A DNA stretch of 64,000 nucleotides, from NCBI GenBank assembly GCA_036867785.1, contig CP145420.1, positions 744,001 through 808,000 of the forward strand. The letters are read 5' to 3'. Positions 1 through 11,100 of this stretch are shown here, one piece after another. Origin of the DNA: Plasmodiophora brassicae. Taxonomy: Eukaryota > Endomyxa: Phytomyxea > Phytomyxea > Plasmodiophorida. The notes below the pieces were generated by a model, which did not search any database, was not told the DNA's origin, and saw only the letters and a list, made by a program, of their open reading frames with translations. The position numbers and the translations under genes are program-made. The stretch's first letter is position 1. The number at the start of each line of letters is the position of its first letter.

Positions 1-50
1 CATTCCTACCGTGAACACTTCGTTTCAGATTAAGAGTCCCATCGCTCGAT

Positions 51-968
51 ATGTCGACCACCAGCACTAGCACGCCGGACGTCAGCGGCGCCGACTCCAA
101 GGACCACGTGTCGATGACCACCGGAGTCAGACTGACGGGCGCGGACAACTACACGACATGGGCGTTCGCGATGACCGCCATGCTGGACGCGCACGGGCTT
201 GCCGATTACGTGGACAAGTCCAAGTCGGCGCGTGCCACGGATGAGAGGAAGAAGGCCCGAGCCATGTTCGCCATCACGCGGAACATCGGGACGTCCCATA
301 TGGCTCTGATCAAGGGATGCACCAGAGATCCCGCTGGAGCGTGGGACATCCTTCGCGATGAATACGCCGGGAAGTCCAACCAGGACACGGCGACTCTGCT
401 GATAGAGCTATTCGGGAAGAGGCTGGACCCCTGCCCGTCAATCGAGGAGGCGAAGGCGCATTTCGAGCGCATGAACGACCTGAACTTGCGATTGAGGGAG
501 ATACAGGAGGACCGAGCACTTCCCGATGTGATCCTGTCGGTGCTCATGGCGATGCCGCTTCCTAACGACATGGAGCAGATCCGCTACGCGCGCCTTTCGG
601 GCCCGGCTGAGATGCTGACATCGAGAACTATTCGAGACGACGTGATATCGCTGCTCCGTCGCATGGCGGTGACGGATGGTGCGGCGGCCAACTCTGGCGA
701 TGCCGCGATGAATGCGAACTCGGGCGGTGGCGGTGGACGACGACGCCGGTTTCGGGGGAATTGCTTTGAATGCGGGAAGGCGGGCCACCGCGCGGCGAAC
801 TGCCGTCAGCGCGCTGGCCCGCCTTCCCGCATTCAAAGCAATTCCCCCGAAACCGGCGTCGTCGTCCACCGCCCGAGTTCGCATTCATCGCGGCATCGCC
901 AAAGTTGGCCGCCGCACCATCCGTCACCGCCATGCGACGGAGCAGCGATATCACGTCGTCTCGAATAG
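51..968 (+). CDS. Ty1/copia-like gag fragment (zinc-knuckle capsid protein)
   Basis: The frame opens at ATG 51. It has the layout of copia gag (UBN2/Retrotran_gag families): a GADNYTTWAFAM motif near residues 30-41, an alpha-helical capsid region, then a basic Gly/Arg stretch and one CCHC zinc knuckle (CFECGKAGHRAANC, about residues 238-251). The normal role is to package element RNA into cytoplasmic particles. Beyond about base 787 the frame reads into an inverted copy of itself, so the last ~60 codons are not gag. No protease, integrase or reverse transcriptase follows, and no LTR was recognised. It is therefore a 3'-truncated element, probably unable to move. The lineage assignment rests on motif recognition, not a search. 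Confidence 0.75.
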   Translation: MSTTSTSTPDVSGADSKDHVSMTTGVRLTGADNYTTWAFAMTAMLDAHGLADYVDKSKSARATDERKKARAMFAITRNIGTSHMALIKGCTRDPAGAWDILRDEYAGKSNQDTATLLIELFGKRLDPCPSIEEAKAHFERMNDLNLRLREIQEDRALPDVILSVLMAMPLPNDMEQIRYARLSGPAEMLTSRTIRDDVISLLRRMAVTDGAAANSGDAAMNANSGGGGGRRRRFRGNCFECGKAGHRAANCRQRAGPPSRIQSNSPETGVVVHRPSSHSSRHRQSWPPHHPSPPCDGAAISRRLE

Positions 969-1035
969 TTCTCGATGTCAGCATCTCAGCCGGGCCTGAT
1001 AGGCGCGCGTAGCGGATCTGCTCCATGTCGTTAGG
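561..1035. repeat. Palindromic inverted duplication of gag 3' region
   Basis: Bases 561-787 reappear in reverse complement at 815-1035, around a ~27-base spacer. The minus strand again encodes the gag segment from NDMEQIRYARL through the CFECGKAG knuckle. The arms differ by a few substitutions and small indels in the Gly-rich stretch, so the copy is recent but not new. A transcript through it could fold into a hairpin of more than 200 bp. Confidence 0.9.
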
Positions 1036-1071
1036 CGATTTTCCAACAAAGCGCTCGTACGTTCTTGCAAA

Positions 1072-1140
1072 CCGCTTAGAATGGAATGGTACCCCAGGTA
1101 TTGACACTATGGTATTCTCGTTAAACAATAGAATAAACGT
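1072..1140 (+). repeat. Dispersed motif shared with CACTA element ends
   Basis: This AT-rich stretch contains GAATGGTACCCCAG followed by a TATTGACACTAT-like block and an AATAGAATAAA block. The same string occurs inside both CACTA elements described below: near 19340-19410 in the same orientation, and near 17320-17400 in reverse complement. It is best read as a relic of that family, or of a shared 3' segment, left next to the gag palindrome. Confidence 0.6.
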
Positions 1141-1475
1141 CCACGAACCGTCGGCCTCGGTTGACGGTTAATCCGTGTTGTGAGACAATATCGTCTGTCG
1201 TGTCGTCTCCTGACAGCGATCAGCATGGGCCCGTTCGCGTTCCTCTTCAGAGCCGCCGCGGCGTTCAGCAGGACGATTCTCCGCATATCGAACTTGTCGG
1301 CAACTTCAAGCGCGGTCACAACGTCTTTGTATTCGGCGGGTAAGTTGTAGAGCATAGTGGCCGAGGTCAAGAGTCCCAGCTTCACCGGTCTCACGCGATG
1401 TCGACTGACACAGGTCGCTTGTGTCTCTCGACGATTCATCGTGGTCGTTCTCCGAGCTCGACATAGAGCGAACAT
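1107..1475 (-). pseudogene. Second copia-gag-like fragment, minus strand
   Basis: The minus strand encodes a short frame with LPAEYKDVVTALEVADKFDM and a following helix ending in AAAALKRNANGP. This resembles the middle of copia gag proteins, where LP.EY..vv..L is followed by a helix. It lacks a beginning, a zinc knuckle and any pol part. It lies just beyond the gag palindrome in the same orientation as the inverted arm, so it may be another piece of the rearranged element. The similarity is weak and judged by eye. Confidence 0.4.
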
Positions 1476-2370
1476 CTGCAGCGGCCGATTGGGAGCGCAG
1501 TGATCAGTACAGTCATTCGTGCCCAGCCATTCAGTCAGTGACGAACGATTCGCCTGCGTTTGCCAGACGCGTGCAGTGTGACGGCGCGGCGACTCGTCCG
1601 CGTGCGACGAGCAGGTCCATTGCCGTCGGCAGCAGCGTCGTCGTCAACGGCCTCGTCAGCCTGGTCGGATCGGTTGCCCCGTCGCTGGCGAATGGCGGCG
1701 ACGTACGTGCCCACCGTATCGTCGACGATGCCGTGAAACTCCGACGACGTTCCCTCGGCCTTGGCCGAGAGTCCAGGATCACCAGCTCGAACGCGTTTAC
1801 GAAATATGCATGTGCGCGCCTCGAGCTCAGTCCGATCTCGACGAGCGTGCGCCCCACAGCGCCGATCAGCCTCAGAGCGTGCTTATAAGGACGCGCCAAT
1901 CGATGCGTGCAGCGCCGCACGTCTCCAGTAGGTCGTTGTAACGGGCAGCTATGGCGGGCGCGCGTTTTCTGGTCGTGAGGTATAGCACCAAAGACGCGGG
2001 AGGCCCAGCGGCCGCTGATGGCTACCTGTACTACCCGTCACTGGGTCGTGAGCGCCTGGCGCCGGGGGTGCTTTGGTATACTACAAACGATTGTATTCGA
2101 CCGTTCTACGTCGGTGTGGAGTCGGAATTGACTGCACGTGCCCAAAAGCAATCCCCGCGGCGCGTGTCCAGCACATCGTCGACGACGATGACATGCTCAG
2201 CGGGGTGACGAACGGCGTCGTTTCGACCGGCGCCGACATAGGTCAGCGCGCCGGTGCCCAGCGCGCGTGCGTGATAGACGAGAATCAGAATTTTTGCCGC
2301 CGTCGACCAAGTCGGCGGGAGACGGCCACCTGTCCTTGACGCCCTTGACAGCGGCGTGCACCTGCTTCGA
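1476..2370. other. No supported gene
   Basis: Open frames occur on both strands here, but none shows a recognisable motif, start context or splice pattern. The stretch lies between transposon remnants and is probably degenerate repeat DNA. The part nearest 2370 carries the unpaired outer flank of the fold-back repeat. Confidence 0.5.
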
Positions 2371-2972
2371 CAGCGTCTTGTCGCCCTTTGACAATTGCAC
2401 GATCGCATTGACCGCCGCTGACTGGACTAGCAGGCCGTTGTGCAGGTCCGCCCAATGAGCCCAGCGCCTCCCACAGCCAGTGACGCTACTTGCTGCCCTG
2501 ATTGGCCGACGACAGGGGTACATCCTGCCAACTCATGTACGCATCAAGGGGCGTGACTCTGGCCGTATTGGCGCATGTCGACATGATGGTCCCGCCACTG
2601 CATGATCCATCGGGTGTGGTTGCAAGCGTCAAGGAGCGTGGCTGACCGTGATGCCAGCGGCAACGCGCTCAGTGTCATCGGGTCAGAGGACGCTGGCAGA
2701 CACACCACACCCGATGGATCATCATCATGTCGACATGCGCCAATACGGCCAGAGTCACGCTCCTTGATGCGTACATGAGTTGGCAGTAGGGGTCGGCGCG
2801 GTTTGGTTTCGAACCAAAACCGGCAAAACCAAACCGAACTGGAAGGTTTGGTTTGGCCTTTCAATATACGGTTTGGTCTCGGTTTAGTTTGATGGTTAGC
2901 GCAAACCGGTTTGAACCGGTTTGCAAATTTGAAACCGGTTTAAATCCGGCGTCGGGCGAATCACTCCGCCCG

Positions 2973-3000
2973 CCCCCCCCCCCCCCCCCCCCACCCCCCC
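2973..3000 (+). repeat. Poly-C mononucleotide tract
   Basis: About 20 C residues, one A, then 7 more C residues, near the 5' side of the hAT element just before its remaining coding part. The length could be affected by sequencing or assembly error. A second long C tract lies near 47648. Confidence 0.9.
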
Positions 3001-3019
3001 GCGCGCTTGTTCCTGCAAC

Positions 3020-3957
3020 GTGAAACGAAGCACCTGCCAGGCACCATGCCAGCTCCTCGCTCTACTGCGTCGCCCGGTCGAAGCGGCTCGTCGATTTCTT
3101 CGGATAGTGGCGCCGTTGTCGAGCTTAATGCTTCACGTTCTTGCCCAAATGATGAGCCACTGCCGGGATATGCTGGCGTCGTGTGATCGTGACAGCATGC
3201 TGCGAGAAGCGATACCTTCTGCACTTGAGTATCATCAAAAGTATGACCAATACCTGAATTCCGATGTAGCCTTAATTGCCAAATTTCTTGACCCAAGGAA
3301 CGCGAAGCCTGAAGGTGTGGACCTAGTTAAGTGCAGGCGGCTGATCGTCGAAGTTCATCTTATGAGCTACAACGCGTCGTCGGACGCGGAATTCCCTCAC
3401 GAGGTGCCTCATCCTGCTGCAGACGACGACCTGTGGAATGACAGCGGACACAGTGCTGACACGTACGAATAGGATATGCTTGGAACCATTGCTGCGTTTT
3501 GACATAATCTATCTATCTTAGGTTATCCCTGGACGGCATCGACAAAGAGCTATCGTCTTACATTGCAGCGGTCGACGAGAACGTGCAGCCGAGGCATACA
3601 GATATAGTCCGCTGGTGGCAAGATCATCGTAACAAGTACAGAAGGTTTTATCCCATGGCGGTGGATTACCTGGCAGCCCCAGCTATCTCGATTCCATCCG
3701 TGCGTGCTAACAGCACAGCTAGGCGGATTTTTGATGATCGTGAAACGCTGTCGAACGCCATGTTCAAAGCGGAAATTTGTGTTTCCTCTTGGATGGATCT
3801 CTTCCATCGACTCGATGTTTCAATCCCTGACGACGTCGATCAGGCCTTTCGACATTTGCAAAGTACGATAAGTTCTGCTGAGCTGCGTGAGCTGGCAAGC
3901 AGCGACTCGGTCGTCAAGCTTCTCGTCGACGAGCTGGATTATGAGAAAGGCTCGTAG
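3020..3957 (+). pseudogene. hAT transposase, C-terminal remnant
   Basis: Two blocks join across a probable 59-base intron (3463-3521, GT-AG) to give one frame. The first carries the IAKFLDPRNAK motif seen before the last domain of hAT transposases. The second carries WWQDHRNKYRRFYPMAVDYLAAP, then SIPSVRA, the hallmark of the hAT C-terminal dimerisation domain. The usual SER-FS signature after SIP is altered to STARRIF. The N-terminal BED finger and the catalytic part of the RNase-H-like domain are missing and no convincing start codon exists, so this is a truncated copy. The intact splice sites suggest truncation was fairly recent. Confidence 0.8.
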
Positions 3958-4375
3958 ATTACCATTTTCTGCGACTCATAAACCGCGGTTTGTTTAGTTC
4001 GGTTTCGGTTTAGTTCGGTTCCCAGGTCCACGATTTAGTTCGGTTCAGTTTAGCAGGCCTGAGGGCCGTTTGGTTTGGTTCGGTTTGGTTCGCTCCCTCA
4101 AAAGACCGGTTCAAACCAAACCAAACCGCGCCGATCCCTACAAGTTGGCAGGATGTACCCCTGTCGTCGGCCAATCAGGGCGGCAAGTAGCGTCACTGGC
4201 TGTGGGAGGCGCTGGCCCTCATACAGGGCGTCCTACACTCTCGTCGCCGGACGCGCGGGGCGCCTGCACCAAGATCGACTGGGGCTCATTCCTGGCGGAC
4301 CCGCACAACGGCCTGCTAGTCCAGTCAGCGGCGGTCGATGCAATCGTGCAATTGTCAAAGGGCCACAAGACGCTG

Positions 4376-5031
4376 GTAATGACAGGTGTACTTCTTCTGC
4401 AAGGGGCACTTGTTTCACTTCCTGATGAGTTGTCGCAGTTCTCGTGTTATGGGGTGGTGGTGTATGGCCGGCGTCCGGATGGAGGGATCTGGCGGCGGTC
4501 GTTCGATGTTGAGGAAGCGGTTGTTGATGTTGACTGAGGAACATATCGGGTTCAGGTGGTGCTTGCTTATCCCCAGGGCATGGTGGATCAGGGTATTGGT
4601 AGGTGCTCAAGGGGTACGACTTGGTGACCAGCCCGCCGCCGTGTTTGAAAATGCAATTTCGATTTCCACAGAGCGTACGATGACGATAGGAGTCAAATAT
4701 TATCAAAAGGGATCACGGTGCTGAATGCAATGAGCCCGGGATCTGAATTCCGCGTGTATACACGTGTCATAATGCGAACGAGGGACGGCGTTTCTCCAGC
4801 CGGCCCGCCCTCGTATGTCCACGCGGTAGACACGGCGGATAGACAGAGAGCTGCACGGCGGGGGGCCACAGACCACAGTCAGCGCCGTGAGAAGTGCGCG
4901 CAGAGACCGACCGCGGGCCTATGGCAGACGGCCGCTATAGTTCGCTATTCCTGACTGCAAATGTCGCGACCTTGACCCGTCGCCTGACTGCTGTCGATCT
5001 CGGCAAATCAGATTAGTCGGAACGCTCTGCC
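4376..5031. other. No supported gene; upstream region of the kinase gene
   Basis: The first half is GT-rich without motifs. The last ~150 bases should contain the kinase promoter. A block with GTGCGCGCAG and CCGACCGCGGGC at about 4893-4919 recurs upstream of the gene at 61445. Confidence 0.45.
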
Positions 5032-6884
5032 ATGACGAATGATTTCGTTGGTGGCGGCGGCGGAGGCGGCGGGCCCATGGCCGAGATGGGGCGGCGACTG
5101 TCGCTGGTCGACGGGGTACCCTCCTCCACGGACGCCGCCGCCGCCGCCCTGGCGCCTGCGCCCGCTCATGAGAACAAACCGAACGACGCGAATAATGCGC
5201 CTGACGATGCGCTGGACGAACAGGCAGGCAAAATCACGCCCAGACGAGATTCAGTGCTTAGCGCCATCCCGCCGCATGCCGATTTCGACTTCGACGATCT
5301 GTGCCAGAAGTATCGCTTCGTGCGGTTCCTTGGACGCGGTATGATCTCCAATTGTGCCCCTCGGTGCACGGAACTAATGAACGGTGCCGCTGTACAGGAT
5401 CGTATGGGAATGTCGCTGAAGCCGTGAGCGTTGAAGATGGCCGACGAGTCGCCATCAAGCACGTTGTCAATGCGTTCGGTAACGAGATGGACGCCAAGAG
5501 GCTTCTGCGCGAAATTCGCATTCTTCGTCTTCTGCAACATGAGAACATTATCGGGCTTGTGGATTTGTTGACGCCGAGGAATGCTACAGTAAGTCGGCGT
5601 ATGCTTGTCTGTAAGCCAGTGTTTAATCGCCAATGGTCGGGGGCAGGATTTCAACAGCCTGTACATCGTGCTGGAGTATGTCGACACGGATCTGGCGAAG
5701 CTGATCAGGTCGAACCAGTTCTTTTCGGAGATGCATGTCCAGTACCTCCTGTATCAGATACTGCTGGGGGCCAAGTACATGAACTCGGCGCATGTCGTGC
5801 ATCGCGACCTGAAGCCGGCCAACATCCTTGTCAACGAAGATTGCACGCTGAAGATATGCGATTTTGGCCTGTCACGAGGGATCGGGGCGCCTCCATCTAC
5901 GCCTGGAGGGGCGCGGGTCTGCGTTCGCCGCCAGTTGACGAAGCACGTTGTGACGCGGTGGTATCGGGCACCTGAGCTGATCCTTCTGCAGGAAGAGTAC
6001 AACACTGCGATCGACATGTGGTCCATTGGATGCATCTTCGCAGAACTGCTGACCATGATGAAGGAGAACGTTCCGTCGCCGGCTCTTCGCAGGCCACTCT
6101 TCCCGGGCAGCAGTTGCTTCCCGTTGTCAGCCGACAATCCCATGGCTTACACAGACCGTGTCGATCAGCTGAACGTCATCTTCGAAGTCATCGGCACTCC
6201 TGTCCGGGGAGACATTGAGGCGACGAAATCCCTCAAGGCACGAACGTACCTGTCGTCGATCCCAGCACGACCGCCAAAGGATCTATCCGCGTATTTTAAG
6301 GTATGGTTCATCGTTACTGTTGGCGTTGTCCATCTACTGATACTTCTCCCGACTAGGGTTCGTCACCTGAAGCTTTAGACCTGCTGCGACAGTTGCTTCA
6401 GTTCTCTCCTATCAAGAGGATAACAATCGACGATGCTCTTGCGCACCCGTTTCTGGCGCCAGTGCGATGCCCTGAAGCTGAGCCGTGCGCTGAGCAAGTC
6501 CCCCTACAGTTTGAGTTCGAGGACGTCCCGCTTACGACGGAGCACCTTCGCGTACTGATCGTTGACGAGATTCGACACTTCCGGCCCGAGTTTCCTGAAC
6601 CGCGAAGAAGGTCGAGCTCATCGTACGAAATGGATGTGAAACGGCAGAAGCTGGCGCCTGTGACGATTGTTGAGGAAGAGAGCGCTGTTACGCCTTCTCC
6701 AGGGCCCATCGAGGGTTACAAATCTTTTCAGTTCGCGATCCGCGAATCCCGAGAGCTCACCACCGACGATGACGATGACAGTGGCGGGCTGGGCGACAGC
6801 TCCGACAGCTCCTCCGAGTCGGACGACGACGATGACGACGACGACGACGACGACGATCGTTTCGCTGGGAGGTGTCTGGCATAA
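5032..6884 (+). CDS. CMGC protein kinase, MAPK-like, with T-K-H activation motif
   Basis: Predicted exons are 5032-5338, 5398-5588, 5647-6300 and 6357-6884 (559 residues), with introns of 56-59 bases. The first intron splits the glycine loop, which joins to FLGRGSYGNV. All kinase landmarks are present: VAIKH, HRDLKPANILV, DFGLSRG, TRWYRAPELIL and DMWSIGCIFAEL, plus a CMGC insert before the last lobe. The activation segment reads LTKHVVTRWYRAPE, so the MAPK T-x-Y site is T-K-H. The N-terminal ~90 residues are Gly/Ala-rich and probably disordered. The C-terminus ends in an acidic run of Asp after a Ser-rich stretch. It is likely a cytosolic or nuclear Ser/Thr kinase. Substrate and pathway cannot be read from sequence. 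Confidence 0.9.
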
Positions 6885-6896
6885 CATAATCTTAAT

Positions 6897-7527
6897 TCAA
6901 GACTCGTAACAAATTATCGCATTCAGCGTCGGATGGCACGGGAGACAGGCCCGATAGATGCGACATGCATTCTTGGGAACGTGCCTGTCGCCCACAGTCG
7001 CTGCCTCGCAATAATCCAATGGGTCAGCCTCTTGCCATCCGATGGAACATTCTACATAGTTCGCGAGTAGTGCTCTCTGGGGAATATCAAACAACGGCAT
7101 GTTGAACATCTGTGTGCAATTCTGCGGATCCGGGCAAAAACGCGGCAAACTGCTTTTCAACCGTGGCCGAGAAAACAGCGTTTGAAGGTTCAGGACGTCG
7201 TCGACCTCGCGCGGTCGTCATGGTCCCAATCAAGCAGAATTCTACTGCACACACAGAGCCAGTACGTGCGGAACGGTCTCCCGACCTGATCATCAAACGT
7301 GAGACGTGGATTAGCCATCTCTGTTGGACCGGGCGGCTCGTTTGGCCTTGACGGCGGCTTGCGCGGCTTGAAGCGCTACCACGTCCGCCGCCTTGTACAT
7401 TGGCAGATGTCGAAATTGCTCCGGCACATACTGGCTGAGTGTATGTAGTGAATCTTGCTTCACCGGGTCGACGACCCGCGGTTGCGTGTAGAGCGGCAAC
7501 GGCGCCGCCGGCCGAACGCTGTTCGTC
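6897..7527 (-). pseudogene. 3' part of a gene split by piggyBac insertions (unknown protein X)
   Basis: Read on the minus strand from the TTAA at 7528, the frame KTNSVRPAAPLPLYTQ..YVPEQFRHLPMYKAADVV is open for about 65 codons. It continues the frame that ends at the far side of the transposon nest (18662). A 44-base GT-AG intron near 7283-7326 could lead into a further open segment. A Cys-rich stretch (FCPDPQNC, then YVECSIGWQEADPLDYC and CRIYRACLPC) ends at 6897, but its link to the same gene is uncertain. No family was recognised. The 5' part is listed at 18662-19144. Confidence 0.45.
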
Positions 7528-7551
7528 TTAACCCTTTATGGCTTCGGAGTT

Positions 7552-7740
7552 TTCGACGCAATCGTGTCGCATATAGAAACTGCAATAACTTTTTGAATAT
7601 CGCATGTAGAAACGTCCGACCAACAGATTCGAATAGAACACGACGCGAGGAGCATACAGATGGTTTCAGCCCATCCAGACGACAATTATAACAAAAGTTA
7701 GATTATGCGGAAAGTCGCTTCGACACGATCGCGTCGCTAA
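7552..7740. repeat. Subterminal palindromes of piggyBac element 1 (left end)
   Basis: Two imperfect palindromes (TCGACGCAATCGTGTCGCA near 7552 and TTCGACACGATCGCGTCGC near 7718) lie just inside the left terminus. A third copy (GCGACGCAATTGTGTCGC near 14616) lies inside the right terminus. This matches the internal inverted repeats to which piggyBac transposases bind. The binding role is inferred. Confidence 0.6.
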
Positions 7741-7915
7741 TTTGGGCAAGCCATAACTTTATATGTAGCTGTCCAAATGGAACAGCTTTAACGGGAGCTG
7801 GTGCCACAGATCATGAGAGCGCGGCGGTATGCCGCGTCAAGGCCGTCCGGATTCCTGGATCACACACGGTTGGCGAGTTCCGAGCACCCACGGGGTTCCT
7901 CGACGAGAACGGCTA

Positions 7916-8112
7916 TGTTCATCCAGAGTACCAGTACTCAGATGATGCTGCTCAGATGCTGCTGCCACCCGGTCACATGATCATGACCGTACTCGACCCC
8001 GCAGCGGCCCTTGCTGTGACGATCCTGTCCAAATACATCAGTTCGTTATATCACCAGGCGCCGACTCTTGCGACCGACCGCCCCCGTAGTGGGCAGCGGC
8101 GGCGTTAGCACA
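7916..8112 (+). repeat. Left LTR of the gypsy element (197 bp)
   Basis: Starts TGTTCATCCAGAG and ends GCGTTAGCACA, preceded by GGCTA. Very short for a gypsy LTR. It contains the promoter and processing signals by analogy; none was identified individually. Confidence 0.93.
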
Positions 8113-8155
8113 GAAGCTTCTTGCGCAAAGAGCCCCAAGCAAACGAACTCACTTA

Positions 8156-11100
8156 ATGGCAGGAGGTGGCCGCAGAGCGCCCGTTCGTCTACAGATGGAG
8201 GACGACGCCAGGACCAACTCCGACGCCGAGGCCAAGGAGCATGAATCGTCGACAGATGACGAAATCGATCGAGGGCTTCAGTCAACAAACCTGCACGGTA
8301 AGAGCCCGATCTTTATGCCTTTGAAACCGCCCATCCTACGTACCCTGAGCCTTACGGCCAAGGACGGAATTAACGATTTCCTCAAGAAATATAGGAAACA
8401 CGTCGAGATCGTTAACGAGCGCCGACTGATCTACAAGGAGGATATTCATCCGCCAACGGTGAAGTCATGCATTACCGAGGACGTCCTCAGAGGGATGTCG
8501 AAATATCGCCTACGTCAACCCGCCAGCACGATCACGGATGGCGACATCATGAGCTACTTGAGGTCAGTCCAACGCAGGGAGGCTGATGTCGAGAGTTCGA
8601 CAGACATCAAGACGCTTCTCACGAAGACAGTGGTCATGAACCTGTCAATCAAGAGTATTGAGGAACGTGTCACGTCTTTCTTCGCCAAGTTCGATGAGCT
8701 AATCGACGACTATGGGCTACAAGACACATACGCCAAAGGAACGAAAGGAACCAAGCGCAAGATCAAGGTATTACGCGGAGGTATCCGTCCCACTGACCTT
8801 GCGGTTCTAGTCGAACGCGCGATCGAGTTCGGAGGGTGCAGGGACGCTGAGAAGGACGAGCTCAAATTCTTCGACCTCGTCGACCGTCTTGCCAAAGAGC
8901 AGGACAAACACTTCCGGCTGCAAGCTGAGAAGAAGAAGTCTCCAGCGCAGACCATGTCCCCACCTGCAGGTAAGAAAGGTAAGGACGTTGTTGCTCCGAA
9001 TAGGAATGGCGGCAAGCATCCGACAAATCCGATCGGACTGAAGACAGCTCAATCGTCCACATCGCAAACGAAAGACGAATCGAGGGACATCCCCGAGCAC
9101 ATCCGAAAACGTTTCGAAGGTAAGGATCCTCCAAAGGCAGGTTGCCTAATCTGCAAGGAGCAGCACTGGGTCCAAGTGTGCCCGAAGGCAACTCAAGGAG
9201 AACGCAAAGCTGCCATTGAAAAGTTCCAGAAAGAGCGCAAAGAGAAGGAGGAGAGTAAGGGCAACGCAGACACGGCAAAGCGCATGGGCCCGCCGTCGCC
9301 GTCAACACCGTCCCCTATGAGACTTCGCTTCCAGAACTCGCTCGACCTTCCATTCGAAGCCGATAGTGGTGCGACGAAGACCGTCATTTCGCAATCGCAA
9401 CTGCTACGGATTCAAGCCATCCAGCATGTCCCAGTCAAAGTGTTCGACCATCCAACGGAGGCGAAACTTGCAACGATCGGGGCTACGACAACAATTGTCG
9501 CCACAGCGATCGTGGACATCACCATTGTCCCACCTTCGCATGGCAAACCTGCACATCTACGCGGGCGGGAAATCAACGTATGTCGCGAAGACCTATCTGA
9601 TGACATTGTCCTTTTAGGAGCCCCGGAACTGGACGCGTTGGGTATCAATCCAGCTACACAACTGAAGGAGATGTTAATCGAGGCAAATGGTCCTATCATC
9701 ATCGAAGCGGATCCGACCCCGGAACGTCACGCCCCAGGTGGTCAAGGGATCACGATGAGAGCGGTAAGACACCCGGAGGTAAGTGGAACAACTCGCGATC
9801 ATGAGCCCCAATTGGACACCAATGATCCGGGTGACGACTATGATGTCGAAATCGGAGAACACTCCGATACAGACGTGGACAGGGCAATAGACCGGATGAT
9901 ACAACGTGCAACTGACTCCGGTTTCCCTAACGATCAAGTCCCGCGTCTACGCACAACTGTCAATCGACACAAAGACATATGGCGAACGAAGCTTGGCCGT
10001 GATCCACCTGCGAAAGTAAGTCCACTGAAACTACACTTCAAAGCAGATGCTCGTCCTGTTCGTTGCCGAACACGAAGGTATACCCTCGAACATCAAAAAT
10101 TCATGGATGATCACGTAGGAACCTTGGCGGAAAACGATTTTGTGTACCGCAATCCGCACAGCAGGTACGCGTCGCCGTGTCTGGTCGTCGACAAGAAGGA
10201 CACGGAGGTTCGCGGCCATCGGCTGACCGTCGACATCAATGAAGCCGTCAACAAACAGACCGAACGCATTGCATGGCCGATGCCTCACATCGACATCATC
10301 CTGACCTACCTACGTTCCGCGACCATCTTCATGCTGTTCGATGCCTTTAAAGGCTATTGGCAATTTCCGTTGCACCCTGATTCGCAGGAGGCCTGCTCGT
10401 TCATGACGCACATCGCCACGTTTACACCCAGGCGCATCATCCAGGGAATCGCTGATTGCGTGTTTGCGTTCCAGGCGGGAATGCAACAGGTGTTGGGGAA
10501 ACTTCTATATATCTGCGCCCTACTCTGGATCGACGATATCCTCGGCTACGTATCTGGATTCGGAGCCTACATGGACACACTCGAATCTCTTCTCAACGCT
10601 TTCGACGAGTTTGGAGTTAAACTCAACCCTGATCGCTGCCAGTTATATCTCACTTCAGTGACATGGTGCGGTCGCGTTATATCCGCTGATGGAGTGTCGT
10701 TCGATCGCTCGTATCTCAACGCCTTGCACGATCTATCAACTCCTATCACGGCTGCTGATCTCCAACAGTTCCTCTCGGGCCTCAATTGGGTCCGTTCTGT
10801 TATCCCTCAATTCGCGGCACATGTTCATCCGCTACAGGATCTACTTCTGTCCGCTTCTCGTTCTGTCAGCAGTCTGAAGAAATCACACCTACGTCGAGTT
10901 CGTTTAGCCGACATCGGCTGGACCACTGACCATCTCACCAGTTTCAATTCTCTGAAGCATCGTCTATCGGAGGCCATGACGCTGGCGCACCCCAAGGACG
11001 AATGGATCATGTGTCTCTTTCCGGATGCGAGTGACCGTTTCTGGTCTGTTTTCCTGTCGCAGATCCCTCCGGAAGATATTGATCTCCCGTACGGTGAGCA

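Larger units (their letters stand above)
2786..4142 (+). mobile_element. hAT-type DNA transposon, 5'-truncated, with 8-bp target duplication
   Basis: The element is flanked by AGTTGGCA at 2778-2785 and 4143-4150, the 8-bp duplication expected of hAT transposons. The left arm of the surrounding inverted repeat keeps the same site empty (TGCCAACT near 2527). The termini read TAGGGGTCGGCGCGGTTTGG on the left and the near-complement ending GCGCCGATCCCTA on the right. Subterminal DNA is rich in GGTTTGGTT-type repeats on both sides. Inside are a long C tract and the 3' half of a transposase gene. It cannot encode a full transposase, so it is non-autonomous. Confidence 0.85.
2371..4375. repeat. Fold-back (long inverted) repeat, right arm split by a hAT element
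   Basis: The left arm (about 2371-2595) returns in reverse complement as about 2690-2785 plus 4151-4375. The two right-arm pieces become contiguous when the hAT insertion is removed. The left arm lacks roughly 75 bases present in the right arm near 4215-4300. The inner part, with AACTCATGTACGCATCAAGG near 2530 and its complement near 2765, is almost perfect. The arms encode a short shared peptide (NGLLVQSAAV..AIVQLSKG) of unknown origin. Confidence 0.8.
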
